This document shows, piece by piece, positions 37,459 to 46,858 of a stretch of DNA of 64,000 nt. Source of the DNA: Marinobacter zhanjiangensis (GTDB taxonomy: Bacteria; Pseudomonadota; Gammaproteobacteria; Pseudomonadales; Oleiphilaceae); NCBI RefSeq assembly GCF_014651935.1, contig NZ_BMXV01000008.1, positions 124,001 to 188,000 of the forward strand, in the 5' to 3' direction. Numbering within the stretch: position 1 is the first letter of the stretch; every line of letters begins with the position of its first letter. The notes beneath the pieces are model-generated. The model did not search any database. It was not told the origin of the DNA and was given only the letters and a program-made list of their open reading frames with translations. A program made the translations under genes and the position numbers.

Positions 37459-38562
37459 CTATAGCAGCACCACGTGTCCTTTCAGCGGATCAACCCGGCC
37501 TTCCACCAGTGAATGGATCAGAGACCGGGCGTTTTCCAGCCCCTTATGCGCCTCCAGCCGGATCCAGGGGGCGTCCGGCTTCTGTACGCGGTCAATGAAG
37601 GCCAGCTGGGCTTCATTGAACCGCCGCGTGACCTCCGCCGGGCCCCAGTCAGCATTTCGCTTGCGGATCTGGTCCGGAGCGAAATAGCGTTTCGGCGCCG
37701 GCCCCGGCAGGGTCCACTCCCCTTCGCTGATGTGCTCGTGATTGTGGGCAGAGCCGGCGTAGCAGTTGTGAACCAGCGAGTCAGCCAGATGATGGTGCAG
37801 ACTGGCACGCAACTCATCATTACCGGAAAAGTCCACGTAAAGCGTGGGCACCGACGGGTCCAGATCGGTTACACCGTCATAGCCGACAACCCGGTCATAG
37901 CAGCCCAGACTTTCCACAAACGCCGCATTGGACGAAGACGTCAGGCCAACGACTTCCAGATCATCCCGGTCCTGCAGGCAGAACACCGTGCCATAGGCCG
38001 TCTTGCTGGACGCACTGGAGATCACCACACGTTTGGCACCGAAAAACTCATTGTCTTCGAGATAATCCGCCAGCATGAAGGACGTTATGAACAGCGGCCG
38101 CAACAGCATCTGGTAGTTTTCATTCTCCACACGGTAGGCGGCATCGGTTTCCACCCGCTGATACTGGTTGTAGGCCGATATCAGATCCAGACGATGCTCG
38201 CTGCCGTCATAGAAACCGCGCTGAGTTACCCGCACCGGCTCGACCACCACGTGGGTGGCAATGGGCCAGAAGCCGTAGAAACGTTCGCCTGGTTCCAGCC
38301 CGTCCACGGTGGATTCCACAACCTCGGCAAAGCCCCAGGCCGGCATCTGTCCCCAACCCTTCTCCGCCACCGGGTAGTAATCCCAGTAACGCAGGTGAGG
38401 CGTGTGTCCAAAAGCGGCATAGGTGATATTGTTGGTGGTCACCGCCAGACGGTCGATGCGCATCAGCGCCTGGCCGTCCGCCAACGATGAAACCTGCTCT
38501 TCAATCAGTTTTGAAGAGCCCAGCGACTGCTGGTCTGTCACCAGTCGGGTGATGTCCGTCAT
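37459..38562 (-). CDS. DUF2855 family protein
   Basis: Conserved protein of about 367 residues distantly like medium-chain dehydrogenase/reductases. It has an N-terminal GroES-like part (AVTTNNITYAAFG, GFAEVVEST), a central region RVVISSASSKTAYG and DLEVVGLTSSSNAAFVESLGCYDRVVGYD that resembles a nucleotide-binding Rossmann half, and VPTLYVDFSGNDELRASLH. The typical zinc ligands of alcohol dehydrogenases are not evident. Catalytic activity is unknown to me. The TetR gene directly upstream on the other strand may regulate it from the 125-bp gap. Confidence 0.85.
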   Translation of the reverse strand: MTDITRLVTDQQSLGSSKLIEEQVSSLADGQALMRIDRLAVTTNNITYAAFGHTPHLRYWDYYPVAEKGWGQMPAWGFAEVVESTVDGLEPGERFYGFWPIATHVVVEPVRVTQRGFYDGSEHRLDLISAYNQYQRVETDAAYRVENENYQMLLRPLFITSFMLADYLEDNEFFGAKRVVISSASSKTAYGTVFCLQDRDDLEVVGLTSSSNAAFVESLGCYDRVVGYDGVTDLDPSVPTLYVDFSGNDELRASLHHHLADSLVHNCYAGSAHNHEHISEGEWTLPGPAPKRYFAPDQIRKRNADWGPAEVTRRFNEAQLAFIDRVQKPDAPWIRLEAHKGLENARSLIHSLVEGRVDPLKGHVVLL

Positions 38563-38687
38563 AAGCCTGATCCTTGAAAGGGGTTACCATGGGCGGGTGG
38601 CCCGGCCATCCAAACCGGCCAGGCCAGCAGCGCCCCGTGACAGGCCCATTGTATCCATCGTATGAGAGTCCGTGGTTCGGAAAACCC

Positions 38688-39329
38688 ATGAACAGACCCA
38701 CACACACCGCCAGTGCCCGCACCAAGCCGCTCAAACGCCCCCGTCAGGCCCGGGCCAGATTCACGGTCCAGGCCATTTACGACGCCTATGTTCGGATTTG
38801 GCAACGGGAGGGATGGGACCAGCTCACCACTCGCAAGGTGGCACTGGAAACCGGTGTCGCGGTGGGTACCTTCTACGAGTATTTTCCCAGCAAGGAAGCC
38901 CTGCATTCAGGCTATGTACGTCACTGTATCGAGCAAATGCTCCAGCAGATCATGGAGCGGATTATCGCGCCTGAACAGCTGACCTGGCAACAGCGTGTCC
39001 GGGGCCTGATAAGGCATCTGGCCGGACTGGAATCCGATCGCACCTGGTTCTCGCCGGACATGATGCATCTTGAACCGCTGGTCGCTGATCTCCGTCACCA
39101 GCAGCGCGCCTACGACGAACTGCTGGGCATCTGGCACCAGATGCTCTCGGCCTGCCATGACCTGACGCCGAAACCATCGGCCGAGGCTGTCGAGGCCCTT
39201 CATCTCGCCACCTGGGGCGGTCGCCGGTACGCCCTGCAGGTAAGCCTTGATCAAATGCGTTTGGAATCCTGGGCAGAAGAAATGGAGCGCCTTTGCATTC
39301 TGGCCATGGCGCCGGACCGGCAACGTTAA
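38688..39329 (+). CDS. TetR/AcrR-family transcriptional regulator
   Basis: One-component repressor. The basic N-terminus leads into the helix-turn-helix (QAIYDAYVRIWQREGWDQLTTRKVALETGVAVGTFYEYFPSKEAL), then an effector-binding helical domain with no recognised ligand specificity. I chose the ATG at 38688 (213 residues); an in-frame start at 38574 would put 38 residues of unlikely Gly/Pro-rich sequence in front and overlap the divergent promoter region. No strong ribosome site is seen. It probably controls the divergent DUF2855 gene and itself. Confidence 0.88.
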   Translation: MNRPTHTASARTKPLKRPRQARARFTVQAIYDAYVRIWQREGWDQLTTRKVALETGVAVGTFYEYFPSKEALHSGYVRHCIEQMLQQIMERIIAPEQLTWQQRVRGLIRHLAGLESDRTWFSPDMMHLEPLVADLRHQQRAYDELLGIWHQMLSACHDLTPKPSAEAVEALHLATWGGRRYALQVSLDQMRLESWAEEMERLCILAMAPDRQR

Positions 39330-39415
39330 TTTACATTTGATACACCACTTTTAATTGACTGGACATGAACTTTCTGCAACCTTCTGCCACTCATTAACCA
39401 AGGAGGTTTGCTGTA

Positions 39416-40381
39416 ATGAGTGAAGTCACCACCCCATCCGGAAAAAACAAGGGAATAATCGCGGTTGTTGCGATCATCGTAATACTGGCCATTCTGTATT
39501 TCGTGATTTCCGGCGTTGTCGATTCCAAAGTTGAAGCGAAAGTCGTTGAGACCATCGACACGATCGAACAGGAAAGCGATGGTGATGCCATCATCACCTA
39601 CGACAGTGTCGATTCGTCACTGTTCTCCAACTCCGCCACGCTCAGTGGTGTACAGGTTGGCAGCCAGCAGGAAGGTGACATCTTCAGGGCTGACAGCATC
39701 ACCGTGGTCATGGATGGCTATACCGAGAGCGAGCGCCTTCCGGATACCTTCAGCATTGCCGTTGAAAACCTCCAGATCCTCAACGAGGAATTGCTGGCCG
39801 AAATGTCCTCGTTTGCGGAAATCGACTACCGCGATCACCCGATGGACTTCCTGTTCGGCTATGAGTTCGATGGCGGCAGCAATGAGCTTGAAACCAATCT
39901 GAACTGGTCCACCGAAGGACTGAGCAACTTCACTCATGAACTGACCATGTCGGACGTATCGGGCAGCTGGGACGCGATTCAGGCCGCCTACCAGGAAAAC
40001 CAGGGCGACACCGATTTCACCCCGGCACAAACCCGTGCTATCGAGAGCGAGCTTCAGAATATTCACTTCAACCGCACCATGGTCCGCTACGAGAACGATG
40101 GTGAAGTAGAGCTGATCCTTGAAGCGGTAGCTGGCAACAACGGTGTGTCCGCAGAAACGCTCAAGAACCAGATTATGGCCGGTATCGAACAGCAACTAGG
40201 CGATTCCGCAATGGCCGACGAGATCAGAACCTTTATCGAAAACCCCGAACAGCTTTCCGTGACCATCGAGCCGGAAGCCCCGCTCAGCATGGAAGAACTG
40301 ACCCAGGTCAGTATGATGCTGATGATGGGCGCTGCCGCCGAGGCTGCCAAAACCCTTGGTCTGACCGTAGACGCCAACTGA
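39416..40381 (+). CDS. Single-pass membrane protein, possibly DUF945/YdgA-like
   Basis: A short cytoplasmic N-terminus is followed by one membrane helix (about 12-34) and a long acidic periplasmic domain of about 285 residues with alternating beta segments (YDSVDSSLFSNSATLSGVQVG). The pattern resembles DUF945 proteins, which are usually longer. No cysteine is present. A consensus AAGGAGG ribosome site precedes the ATG. Function unknown; not obviously linked to the upstream TetR gene. Confidence 0.8.
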   Translation: MSEVTTPSGKNKGIIAVVAIIVILAILYFVISGVVDSKVEAKVVETIDTIEQESDGDAIITYDSVDSSLFSNSATLSGVQVGSQQEGDIFRADSITVVMDGYTESERLPDTFSIAVENLQILNEELLAEMSSFAEIDYRDHPMDFLFGYEFDGGSNELETNLNWSTEGLSNFTHELTMSDVSGSWDAIQAAYQENQGDTDFTPAQTRAIESELQNIHFNRTMVRYENDGEVELILEAVAGNNGVSAETLKNQIMAGIEQQLGDSAMADEIRTFIENPEQLSVTIEPEAPLSMEELTQVSMMLMMGAAAEAAKTLGLTVDAN

Positions 40382-40392
40382 CCGATCCGATT

Positions 40393-40419
40393 CCCCGGTG
40401 TTCAACAGCAGCACCGGGG
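40393..40419 (+). terminator. Hairpin after the DUF945-like gene
   Basis: CCCCGGTG (40393-40400) pairs with CACCGGGG (40412-40419), and a pyrimidine-rich but not T-only stretch follows. It starts 12 nt after the stop codon. Confidence 0.55.
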
Positions 40420-40646
40420 CCTCTCCCGTTCCCGCCCCCTCGCTGATCCGCGGCCGATACAACATCCGGCCATTCAGGCCCTTTACAACCAGCAGCATAA
40501 CCAATCCCTGAAGCGAGCCGACGATATGGCTTGTCAGTCGGTTCAACGTTGCTGCCAAGACACAGCAGCTACCTGATGATCCCACTGGCACCCGCCGGTT
40601 TCCTGGTTCACTATAGAGTGACATTCATGGATCAGGACACCTCACT

Positions 40647-40826
40647 ATGCCAATGATCGGCTGGGTATTCCTTTTACTGGCGCTGGCCCTGATGGTGGGC
40701 GGCCTGCTGATGCTGAAAGACTCCGCCAACATGCCCATTTCGCGGGAGAAAATGGCAAGGATCAAGAAGCGCAAGGCGGAAGTGGAAGCCGAAGAAGAAA
40801 AGGAAAAAGAGAAAGACAACTGGTAG
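40647..40826 (+). CDS. Short membrane protein, DUF2897-like
   Basis: A 59-residue ORF. MPMIGWVFLLLALALMVGGL forms one N-terminal membrane helix, then a stretch beginning KDSANMPISREKMARIKKRKAEVEAEEE makes a charged helix ending in NW. Size and layout match DUF2897 proteins of gammaproteobacteria as I recall them. No clear ribosome site is seen; codon use is like the neighbours. The stop lies 6 bp from the stop of the convergent App1 gene. An ATG two codons later is an alternative start. Confidence 0.7.
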   Translation: MPMIGWVFLLLALALMVGGLLMLKDSANMPISREKMARIKKRKAEVEAEEEKEKEKDNW

Positions 40827-40832
40827 CCAACA

Positions 40833-41963
40833 TCAGGCAGGCTCGTGGCCCGCTGAGGCCGACACCTCGGTGCGCTGCACTGCTGCCAGCGCATCCTCCG
40901 AGATCAAACCGTGTTCCGCCGCATGCTCTGCCAGTACCCGGTTATCGTCGCTCAGCACCAGTTCGCAACCACTGTCACGGACTTTCTCTGCCAGTTTCGC
41001 AATAGCCTCGGCACGGTCGGAATCAGCGCTGACGTCACGTATGTAGATGGCCAGGATCCGGCCGGGATACTCCTGCAGAACGCGGCTGTATACTTCCGGG
41101 TCATGCTGCCCGGAATCGCCCACCAGCACGAAACTCATGGAATGATACAGATCCAGAACGTGGCGGATGGCATCCAGCTTGTGGTCCCTGGCCCGGCGTG
41201 GCAGCAGGCTGCCCCGCTTCATACCCCATTCCCGAAGGATCAGGATGGGCCCGTTGGGAATACGATGCAGCCGGAACATCTCCACCAGCACCTGGTAGAT
41301 GCTCCAGGGCCCGCGGGAGACATAGATCAACGGGTTACCCTGGTTGCCCTCGGGGCCGTCATGGAAACCCTTATACAGATCCGGCACGCCGTTAAAGATC
41401 ACCCGGCTGTCCGCGCCCTGGGCGAATAACCGCCACATCATCTTGAGGGTATTGGCCACCCCGGTGTAGACCACGGTGTCGTCGATGTCGCTGATGACAC
41501 CGTAGCCGGCTGTATGGGTGGGCGTGAAGAACTCACCGGTCGTGGTGGCCCGCTCGTCTGTGGGCTGGTCCAGGGACAGTTCAACCACATGCCAGGTCAC
41601 GTCTGATGGCATCTGGCCCAGGTTCATATCTACCCGGAAGTAGCCATGCTGGTCGGTCTCGACAACCGCCGTAGTGTCCTTGTAGCGAACCCGCACCAGG
41701 CCGCCCACGATGGGTTTGCGCAACAACCGCCGCACCACGTCCAGCAAGTCACGACGCAGCGAGTCTTCCCTCATGTCGGCACCAAACCCCGGCTGGCGGA
41801 ACACCCGCCCCATCAGGAACACCCGGTCCCGTGAGCCAAAGCCCCGGTACGCCTGGATGAACAACCCACCACGGCCGTTGTCGCCCTTTACCGGCGCCGC
41901 CAGTATATGAAGCCCCCGGCGCACGGAGGCCAGGTAGCGACGGAACCGTTTGCGATGCGGCAT
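40833..41963 (-). CDS. App1-family phosphatidate phosphatase-like protein (DUF2183)
   Basis: HAD-like phosphatase family named after yeast actin-patch phosphatidate phosphatase. The catalytic DxDxT is at 159-163 (SDIDDTVVYTG), and the lysine/aspartate motifs follow in SRGPWSIYQVL and FVLVGDSGQHDPEVY. The N-terminal 150 residues form a beta-rich domain. No signal peptide, so it is probably cytoplasmic. The physiological substrate in bacteria is not known; phosphatidate is the family-level guess. Length 376 residues. Confidence 0.87.
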   Translation of the reverse strand: MPHRKRFRRYLASVRRGLHILAAPVKGDNGRGGLFIQAYRGFGSRDRVFLMGRVFRQPGFGADMREDSLRRDLLDVVRRLLRKPIVGGLVRVRYKDTTAVVETDQHGYFRVDMNLGQMPSDVTWHVVELSLDQPTDERATTTGEFFTPTHTAGYGVISDIDDTVVYTGVANTLKMMWRLFAQGADSRVIFNGVPDLYKGFHDGPEGNQGNPLIYVSRGPWSIYQVLVEMFRLHRIPNGPILILREWGMKRGSLLPRRARDHKLDAIRHVLDLYHSMSFVLVGDSGQHDPEVYSRVLQEYPGRILAIYIRDVSADSDRAEAIAKLAEKVRDSGCELVLSDDNRVLAEHAAEHGLISEDALAAVQRTEVSASAGHEPA

Positions 41964-42090
41964 TCATTCCTCCACGGCGGTGTCAGGGATATCCGGGACC
42001 TGTCCACGGCGACTGGCTTCAGGTACAGGGGCCTGCGGGCATTATAGCCTGAAGACAGCCGCTGCCTCGACAGGGCCCGGATGTCATCTC

Positions 42091-44112
42091 CTAATCCAGT
42101 GCCGCCTCCAGGCCAATTTCAGCTGCGGCGCTGCTCCCAGGCCCGATGTGCATGAAGGTGTCATTGCCGGTGGTATAGGCCGGCCAGTTCAGACTTCCAG
42201 TGCTGGGGTCGCCGGTCCTGGCGAAGTTGGTCCAGAACGTCATGGTCAGGTCGGATATTGCCACATCGTCGGCACCATACTGCATGGACGCAAAGATATC
42301 GGCTGTATCGCCTTGCGTACCCGACTGCCCGTTGCCGTTGAGATCCCCGATGTCCGGCGTTTCCCCCTCCGGGGTCTGCACCAGATTGAACAGATAGTTC
42401 TGCACCATACCGGCGGGATAATTGAACAGATAGGGCAACTCACAGCCGTGGCAACTGTTCAGGCCCAGGGCATCCCAGCCTGCCGGCACCCGGGTGAACA
42501 CATACACGAACTGGTCGGACTCATAGTCGGAGGAACGCTGGTCCAACCAGATTGGTAAGGCCGCGCGCAGGGTGTCGTAGTCGCCGTCGGTGACCCCCGC
42601 CATCAGCGGCACATCGCTGGGCAGGCCGTCCTCAACGTTCTGGGCATAGGTTTTGGTCTGGTAGTAAAAATCCACGTTCGGACGGTAGACCTGGCGGGGA
42701 ATCTCGTTGTCCAGGTCCGCCTGAGTAATCTCTTTCCAGGACAATGCCCGTGCCTCCTCCAGGGTCGATACTCCCAGGCGGTCGAAAAGCGCGGTACCCA
42801 CTGCCTCCGACGCCGCCAGGGAGTCTTCCGGGGTGCTTTCCGTATCCAGGGGCGCGAAGCCGCTCTGCACAATGGCCTTGTGGAAAAGGCCTGTTGCCTG
42901 GGGCGAGTTCATCAGCGAGTAGGTTTTGCCACCGCCCCCGGACTGCCCGAAGATGGTGACATTGCCCGGATCACCGCCAAAGGCCTCAATGTTATTCTTC
43001 ACCCACTGCAGCGCCATAACCAGATCCATCTGACCATAGTTGCCCGAGCCGTTATAGTCGCTCTCCTCCGTCAGCAACGGATGGGCGATATAGCCGAACG
43101 GCCCCAGCCGGTGGTTGACGGTCACCAGCACCACGTCTTTGGTCGTCAGGCTGTCCGGGTTGTTGTACTGCCTGGCGTTGGCAGTGAGGATCGCGAAGGC
43201 TCCGCCGTGGAACCACACCATGACCGGGAGATCCTCAGCCTCCTTGGGTGCGGTGATGTTCAGGTAGAGGGAGTCCTCGCTCATACCGCCTTCGTTGACG
43301 GATTCCATGGTGGGGTTCTGGGCAGACTGATCAGCCCAGGACACCGCCAGGCGCACCCCTTCCCAGGGTTCCGGCGCCACTGGCGGGCGCCAGCGCAGTT
43401 CCCCGACCGGCGGTTTGGCATAGGGCACCCCCAGGAACTGCCAGGTGTCCTCATTGGCCTCAAAGCCCCGCAGATCGCCACCGGTGGTGGCCACGGTCAT
43501 ACCTGCTTTAAGGCTACGCCCGAAATGCTGCGTTGCATCTGCCGCTTCGCGGGCTCTCCGTGGCCGGGGGTCCAGGTCGGTGAAGGCACCGGCGTCCTCG
43601 AGGACCGTCAGTAGTGGGTTCAGGCTTGCCCGAAAATCCTCTGGCGCCTGGGCAAAGTTGATCGACATCGCATTCGCCGAGACCTTATCTCGAACCCCGT
43701 CGGTGATCTGGATGCCGTTGTTCAAGTCGCCGTCAGCATCCAGCGTCTGCAGGAAAATCAGCCGGTTGGTTGCGCCGACGTCATCTACGGAATCGGCACC
43801 GTCGGTGATCGACAGGGGCGTCACTACTTCTGCCCCAACGACGGAGCCCAGTTTCAGCTCGCCAATGGCAAAGGTAATGGTTTCCCCTTCCTGATAACGG
43901 AATTGGCCGTTTCCGTTGGTGCGGCCGGCAGAGTTATCCGACCCGGTATAGTCGAGCCCCGCCACCGGGCTATCGACAAAGGTCCCAGTGCGGGTATTGG
44001 CGGATGAGTTGTCGTCATCCCCGCAGCCAGCAAGGGTGACAAGCATGGGTGTCAGGGCAGCGGCGAAAAGTGCACGGCGATACCGGCCCGTGTTCGGGAT
44101 GGAATTGTTCAT
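42091..44112 (-). CDS. Lipoprotein type-B carboxylesterase with N-terminal extra domain
   Basis: A lipoprotein signal ends in LAGC with C30 as the acylated residue, so the enzyme is anchored in the envelope. Residues about 35-190 form a beta-rich acidic domain (DSPVAGLDYTGSDNSAGRTN...) seen in other marine secreted proteins. The carboxylesterase domain follows with NEDTWQFLGVPYAKPPVGELRWRPP, the oxyanion HGGAF and the nucleophile S391 in GQSGGG. I chose the ATG at 44112 with AAGGAT upstream (673 residues). Its acidic composition and Asp-rich loops suit extracellular, saline conditions. Substrate unknown. Confidence 0.88.
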   Translation of the reverse strand: MNNSIPNTGRYRRALFAAALTPMLVTLAGCGDDDNSSANTRTGTFVDSPVAGLDYTGSDNSAGRTNGNGQFRYQEGETITFAIGELKLGSVVGAEVVTPLSITDGADSVDDVGATNRLIFLQTLDADGDLNNGIQITDGVRDKVSANAMSINFAQAPEDFRASLNPLLTVLEDAGAFTDLDPRPRRAREAADATQHFGRSLKAGMTVATTGGDLRGFEANEDTWQFLGVPYAKPPVGELRWRPPVAPEPWEGVRLAVSWADQSAQNPTMESVNEGGMSEDSLYLNITAPKEAEDLPVMVWFHGGAFAILTANARQYNNPDSLTTKDVVLVTVNHRLGPFGYIAHPLLTEESDYNGSGNYGQMDLVMALQWVKNNIEAFGGDPGNVTIFGQSGGGGKTYSLMNSPQATGLFHKAIVQSGFAPLDTESTPEDSLAASEAVGTALFDRLGVSTLEEARALSWKEITQADLDNEIPRQVYRPNVDFYYQTKTYAQNVEDGLPSDVPLMAGVTDGDYDTLRAALPIWLDQRSSDYESDQFVYVFTRVPAGWDALGLNSCHGCELPYLFNYPAGMVQNYLFNLVQTPEGETPDIGDLNGNGQSGTQGDTADIFASMQYGADDVAISDLTMTFWTNFARTGDPSTGSLNWPAYTTGNDTFMHIGPGSSAAAEIGLEAALD

Positions 44113-44431
44113 GCAGGTATCCTTATTGTTGTAGTCGTCGTTCTTCCTGAATACCGCCTGGCGGAGCCTGACGTACTGCATTCACATTGATAGGTTGTCG
44201 GTCTGAATATGTTCGGGTCTATCACCTCCGTTGTTATGTCTTTGCATGAGTCGAAATGAATATAGGTCTCACAACGCGAAAGCGCAAAGTCGGCCGCTCG
44301 ATGCTGACCAGAAGTCTGCTGAAAAAAGCGACTCCTGATTGGCAAGAAGCCGTCCGCAGGTGCTAGCTTGAAAGATGATGCTGGTCCCGACCGCGTGAGC
44401 ACCAAAACCTGGTCGCCAGCCGCAGCCTGAT
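44113..44431. other. Non-coding gap between divergent esterase and DUF1206 genes
   Basis: About 320 bp that should hold both promoters. Base composition is more AT-rich than the genes. I see no convincing small gene, hairpin terminator or palindrome. Confidence 0.5.
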
Positions 44432-44446
44432 AAGGAGATCACCATA
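44432..44446 (+). promoter_or_regulatory. Strong ribosome site facing an ATA codon
   Basis: AAGGAG (44432-44437) is followed after 6 nt by ATA (44444-44446), in frame with the DUF1206 gene. The first in-frame ATG is 39 nt further on, at 44483, with no ribosome site of its own. No ATG, GTG or TTG occurs in this frame between the upstream stop (44396) and 44483. Confidence 0.6.
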
Positions 44447-44482
44447 AGCCACCCCCCACACCCTGCCCACTACCGGCGTGCG

Positions 44483-45256
44483 ATGGTTCTCTATGCCCGA
44501 TTCGGCTATGCCGCCCGCGGTGTCGTCTACCTGCTGGTTGGCGGGTTGGCGGCTCTCGTGGTGTTGGACCAGGGCGGTGAAACCACAGGAAGCCAGGGCG
44601 CCCTGCAAAGTCTGCTACTGGCGCCTGCCGGTGACGTGCTGCTGGTAATTATTGCCGTTGGGCTAGTGGGGTACGCGATCTGGCGGTGCCTGCAGGCCAC
44701 ACTCGATACTGACGCACACGGCAGCGGGGCCAAAGGCCTTGTTATCCGGGCCGGTCTTCTGATGAGCGCGGTCACCCATGCACTGCTGGCGGTTTTTGCC
44801 GTCAGCCTGGTGTTTACATTTGGCCAGTCTGGCGGTGGTGGCCAGAGCCTGGCCAGTTGGCTGATGCAACAGCCCTTCGGGCAATGGCTGGTCGGCATGG
44901 CCGGTGCCATTTTCATCGCTGTTGGGGTCGCCCATATCATCAAGGCAGTGAAGGGGGGATTCGATCGACACTTCGATATGGCTGAGCGCACCAAACGCTG
45001 GGCCTATCCCATTTGTTACTTAGGGTTGTCGACCCGTGGTGTGGTTTTCATGATCGTGGGAGTGTTGTTTATCATGGCCGCCTGGCATGCGGCTCCTGGT
45101 CAGGCAGGTGGAACTTCGGAGGTATTCAACGTATTGAGTCACCAGGTGTTCGGACGCTGGCTTCTCGGCATAATGGCTACAGGACTGTTTGCCTTCGGGC
45201 TCTACAGCCTGCTGCTGGCAGCCTACCGCCGAATCGACCCGACTCCGCAGGACTGA
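44483..45256 (+). CDS. DUF1206 integral membrane protein
   Basis: Three repeats of a two-helix unit are visible, each beginning with a motif like RFGYAARGVVYLLVGG (near residue 6), then GLVIRAGLLMSAVTHALLAVFA and CYLGLSTRGVVFMIVGVLF, giving about six membrane helices in 257 residues. The function of the family is unknown. The annotated ATG lacks a ribosome site; translation may begin 13 codons earlier at an ATA preceded by AAGGAG, giving 270 residues. The next gene starts 6 bp after the stop, so the two are co-transcribed. Confidence 0.88.
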   Translation: MVLYARFGYAARGVVYLLVGGLAALVVLDQGGETTGSQGALQSLLLAPAGDVLLVIIAVGLVGYAIWRCLQATLDTDAHGSGAKGLVIRAGLLMSAVTHALLAVFAVSLVFTFGQSGGGGQSLASWLMQQPFGQWLVGMAGAIFIAVGVAHIIKAVKGGFDRHFDMAERTKRWAYPICYLGLSTRGVVFMIVGVLFIMAAWHAAPGQAGGTSEVFNVLSHQVFGRWLLGIMATGLFAFGLYSLLLAAYRRIDPTPQD

Positions 45257-45262
45257 CCAGCC

Positions 45263-45865
45263 ATGGCCTTCCAATCCGAACAGGCCCAGCGCTGGTTTTA
45301 CCGGATCAGCCAGTCCCGGCACATGCTCTGGGTTCTGGGCCTGCTGTCGTTCCTGGAAACCATTATCGTGCCGGTGCCCATCGAAGTGGTGTTGATTCCC
45401 CTCATGGCCACAAACCCCTCCCGCATCTGGACACTCGCCACCGTTACCACTGCAGGTTGCCTGCTGGCCGCCATCCTGGGCTACGGCGTGGGCATGGTGC
45501 TGTATCAGTCAGTGGGCACCTGGTTTATCGACACCATGGGCATGCAGCAGGGTTATGAGGCCTTCCAGACGTTTTTCGACCAGTATGGATTCGTGGCGAT
45601 ACTGGCTGTTGGGATCCTGCCCGTGCCCTTCCAGGTCGCCATGATCACGGCAGGCCTTTCCGGGTACCCTATCTACCTTTTTGTGCTGGCCGCTCTGATC
45701 GCACGCGGGCTCCGCTATTTCGGGCTGGCGTGGCTGGTTCACTGTTTCGGTGACCGGGCGCAGAAACTATGGCGACGGCATGCCGTGCTCTCCAGTCTCG
45801 CCGCCGCTGCCATCGTGATTGGCATCTCGCTCGCCATGCAGTCGCTGGCCAATCGGTTGCTGTGA
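45263..45865 (+). CDS. YqaA/DedA-like membrane protein (VTT domain)
   Basis: Membrane protein of the SNARE-associated/VTT family, linked to lipid flipping or envelope homeostasis. FLETIIVPVPIEVVLIPLM near residue 30 and GILPVPFQVAMITAGLSG near residue 118 are the paired re-entrant motifs. Length 200 residues with about five hydrophobic segments. Coupled to the DUF1206 gene and convergent with the Memo gene. Confidence 0.85.
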   Translation: MAFQSEQAQRWFYRISQSRHMLWVLGLLSFLETIIVPVPIEVVLIPLMATNPSRIWTLATVTTAGCLLAAILGYGVGMVLYQSVGTWFIDTMGMQQGYEAFQTFFDQYGFVAILAVGILPVPFQVAMITAGLSGYPIYLFVLAALIARGLRYFGLAWLVHCFGDRAQKLWRRHAVLSSLAAAAIVIGISLAMQSLANRLL

Positions 45866-45945
45866 GCCCTCCTACGGGCCCCGGACGAAGCCGCTCGATC
45901 AGCTCGGCGTGCGATTGAACCGGCCGTAGCTTTCAGACAGCGTTG

Positions 45946-46746
45946 TCAGCCAGAGCCCCCGTTAAGCACGTAGGCGCCGTAGCCCACGACACGATCACGG
46001 GAACCGGCAGTATCGCCGGAATTGCACAGATCCAGGGTAGTCATGCCCAGGCCCTTCTGTTTTGCCAGGTAGAGCAGCCCGTTCACCGGATTGCGGCCAC
46101 AGGCGTCATCATACTGAATGCGCTCATAATCCAGGTTTTCGATGTGATGGGTGGTCAGCCTGTCCCGCTGCCTGGCATCGTCATAGGGATGGAAGTGGCT
46201 CAGGTCCGAGCTGATGACGATCAGGGTTTCCTCACCGCCCCAGAGGGCGTCAAGCACTTCGGCTACCTGCTCCGGCCGGGCTTCGCCCACCACCAGCGGC
46301 ACCAGCGTAAAGTCATCAAAGAGCGTCTGCAGAAAGGGCAGGTGAACCTCCAGACTGTGTTCCAGCCGGTGGGCCTCATCCCGGTACCCCACCTGAGGCA
46401 AGTGTTCCAGACCGGCGATGGCAGCCTGGTCCACCGGCACATTACCCAGCGGGCTTTCAAACAGTTCCGCGGTGGGCGCGGCGATACCCCGTAATGGCAC
46501 CCGGTGGGACGGCCCCAGCAGAACCACCCGGCGGATACGATCCCGCAGCGGCGCCAGACGGGCATAAGCCCGTGCCGCCACCGCACCGGAAAACGGGTAG
46601 CCGGCGTGGGGAACGATGATGGCCTTGGGCGGCGGACCATCAGCCTCGGCCGAGTCCAGCAAACCATCCACCATGGCCTTGAGTTCCGTGGCATCACCGG
46701 GATAGAACAACCCGGCCACAGCAGTATGACGTATGGTAGCGGACAT
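45946..46746 (-). CDS. Memo-like protein (AmmeMemoRadiSam system protein B)
   Basis: Member of the Memo/LigB-like fold, related to extradiol dioxygenases. Putative metal ligands lie in GPSHRVP and HSLEVHLPFLQ, and the conserved CGRNPV cysteine is near the C-terminus. The ATG at 46746 has GGAGG at a good distance and gives 266 residues; a GTG three codons earlier overlaps the ribosome site. It is divergent from the radical-SAM partner across 112 bp, which probably carries both promoters. Confidence 0.9.
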   Translation of the reverse strand: MSATIRHTAVAGLFYPGDATELKAMVDGLLDSAEADGPPPKAIIVPHAGYPFSGAVAARAYARLAPLRDRIRRVVLLGPSHRVPLRGIAAPTAELFESPLGNVPVDQAAIAGLEHLPQVGYRDEAHRLEHSLEVHLPFLQTLFDDFTLVPLVVGEARPEQVAEVLDALWGGEETLIVISSDLSHFHPYDDARQRDRLTTHHIENLDYERIQYDDACGRNPVNGLLYLAKQKGLGMTTLDLCNSGDTAGSRDRVVGYGAYVLNGGSG

Positions 46747-46858
46747 GATGATCACCTCCGGCCTGCGGTTTTCCGGTCATTGCGTGTGGTGTTTTGACAC
46801 CGGCGGAGACCAACACTATAGATGATAGACGAGAAACCCGTCACCAGGAGGCCAGACC

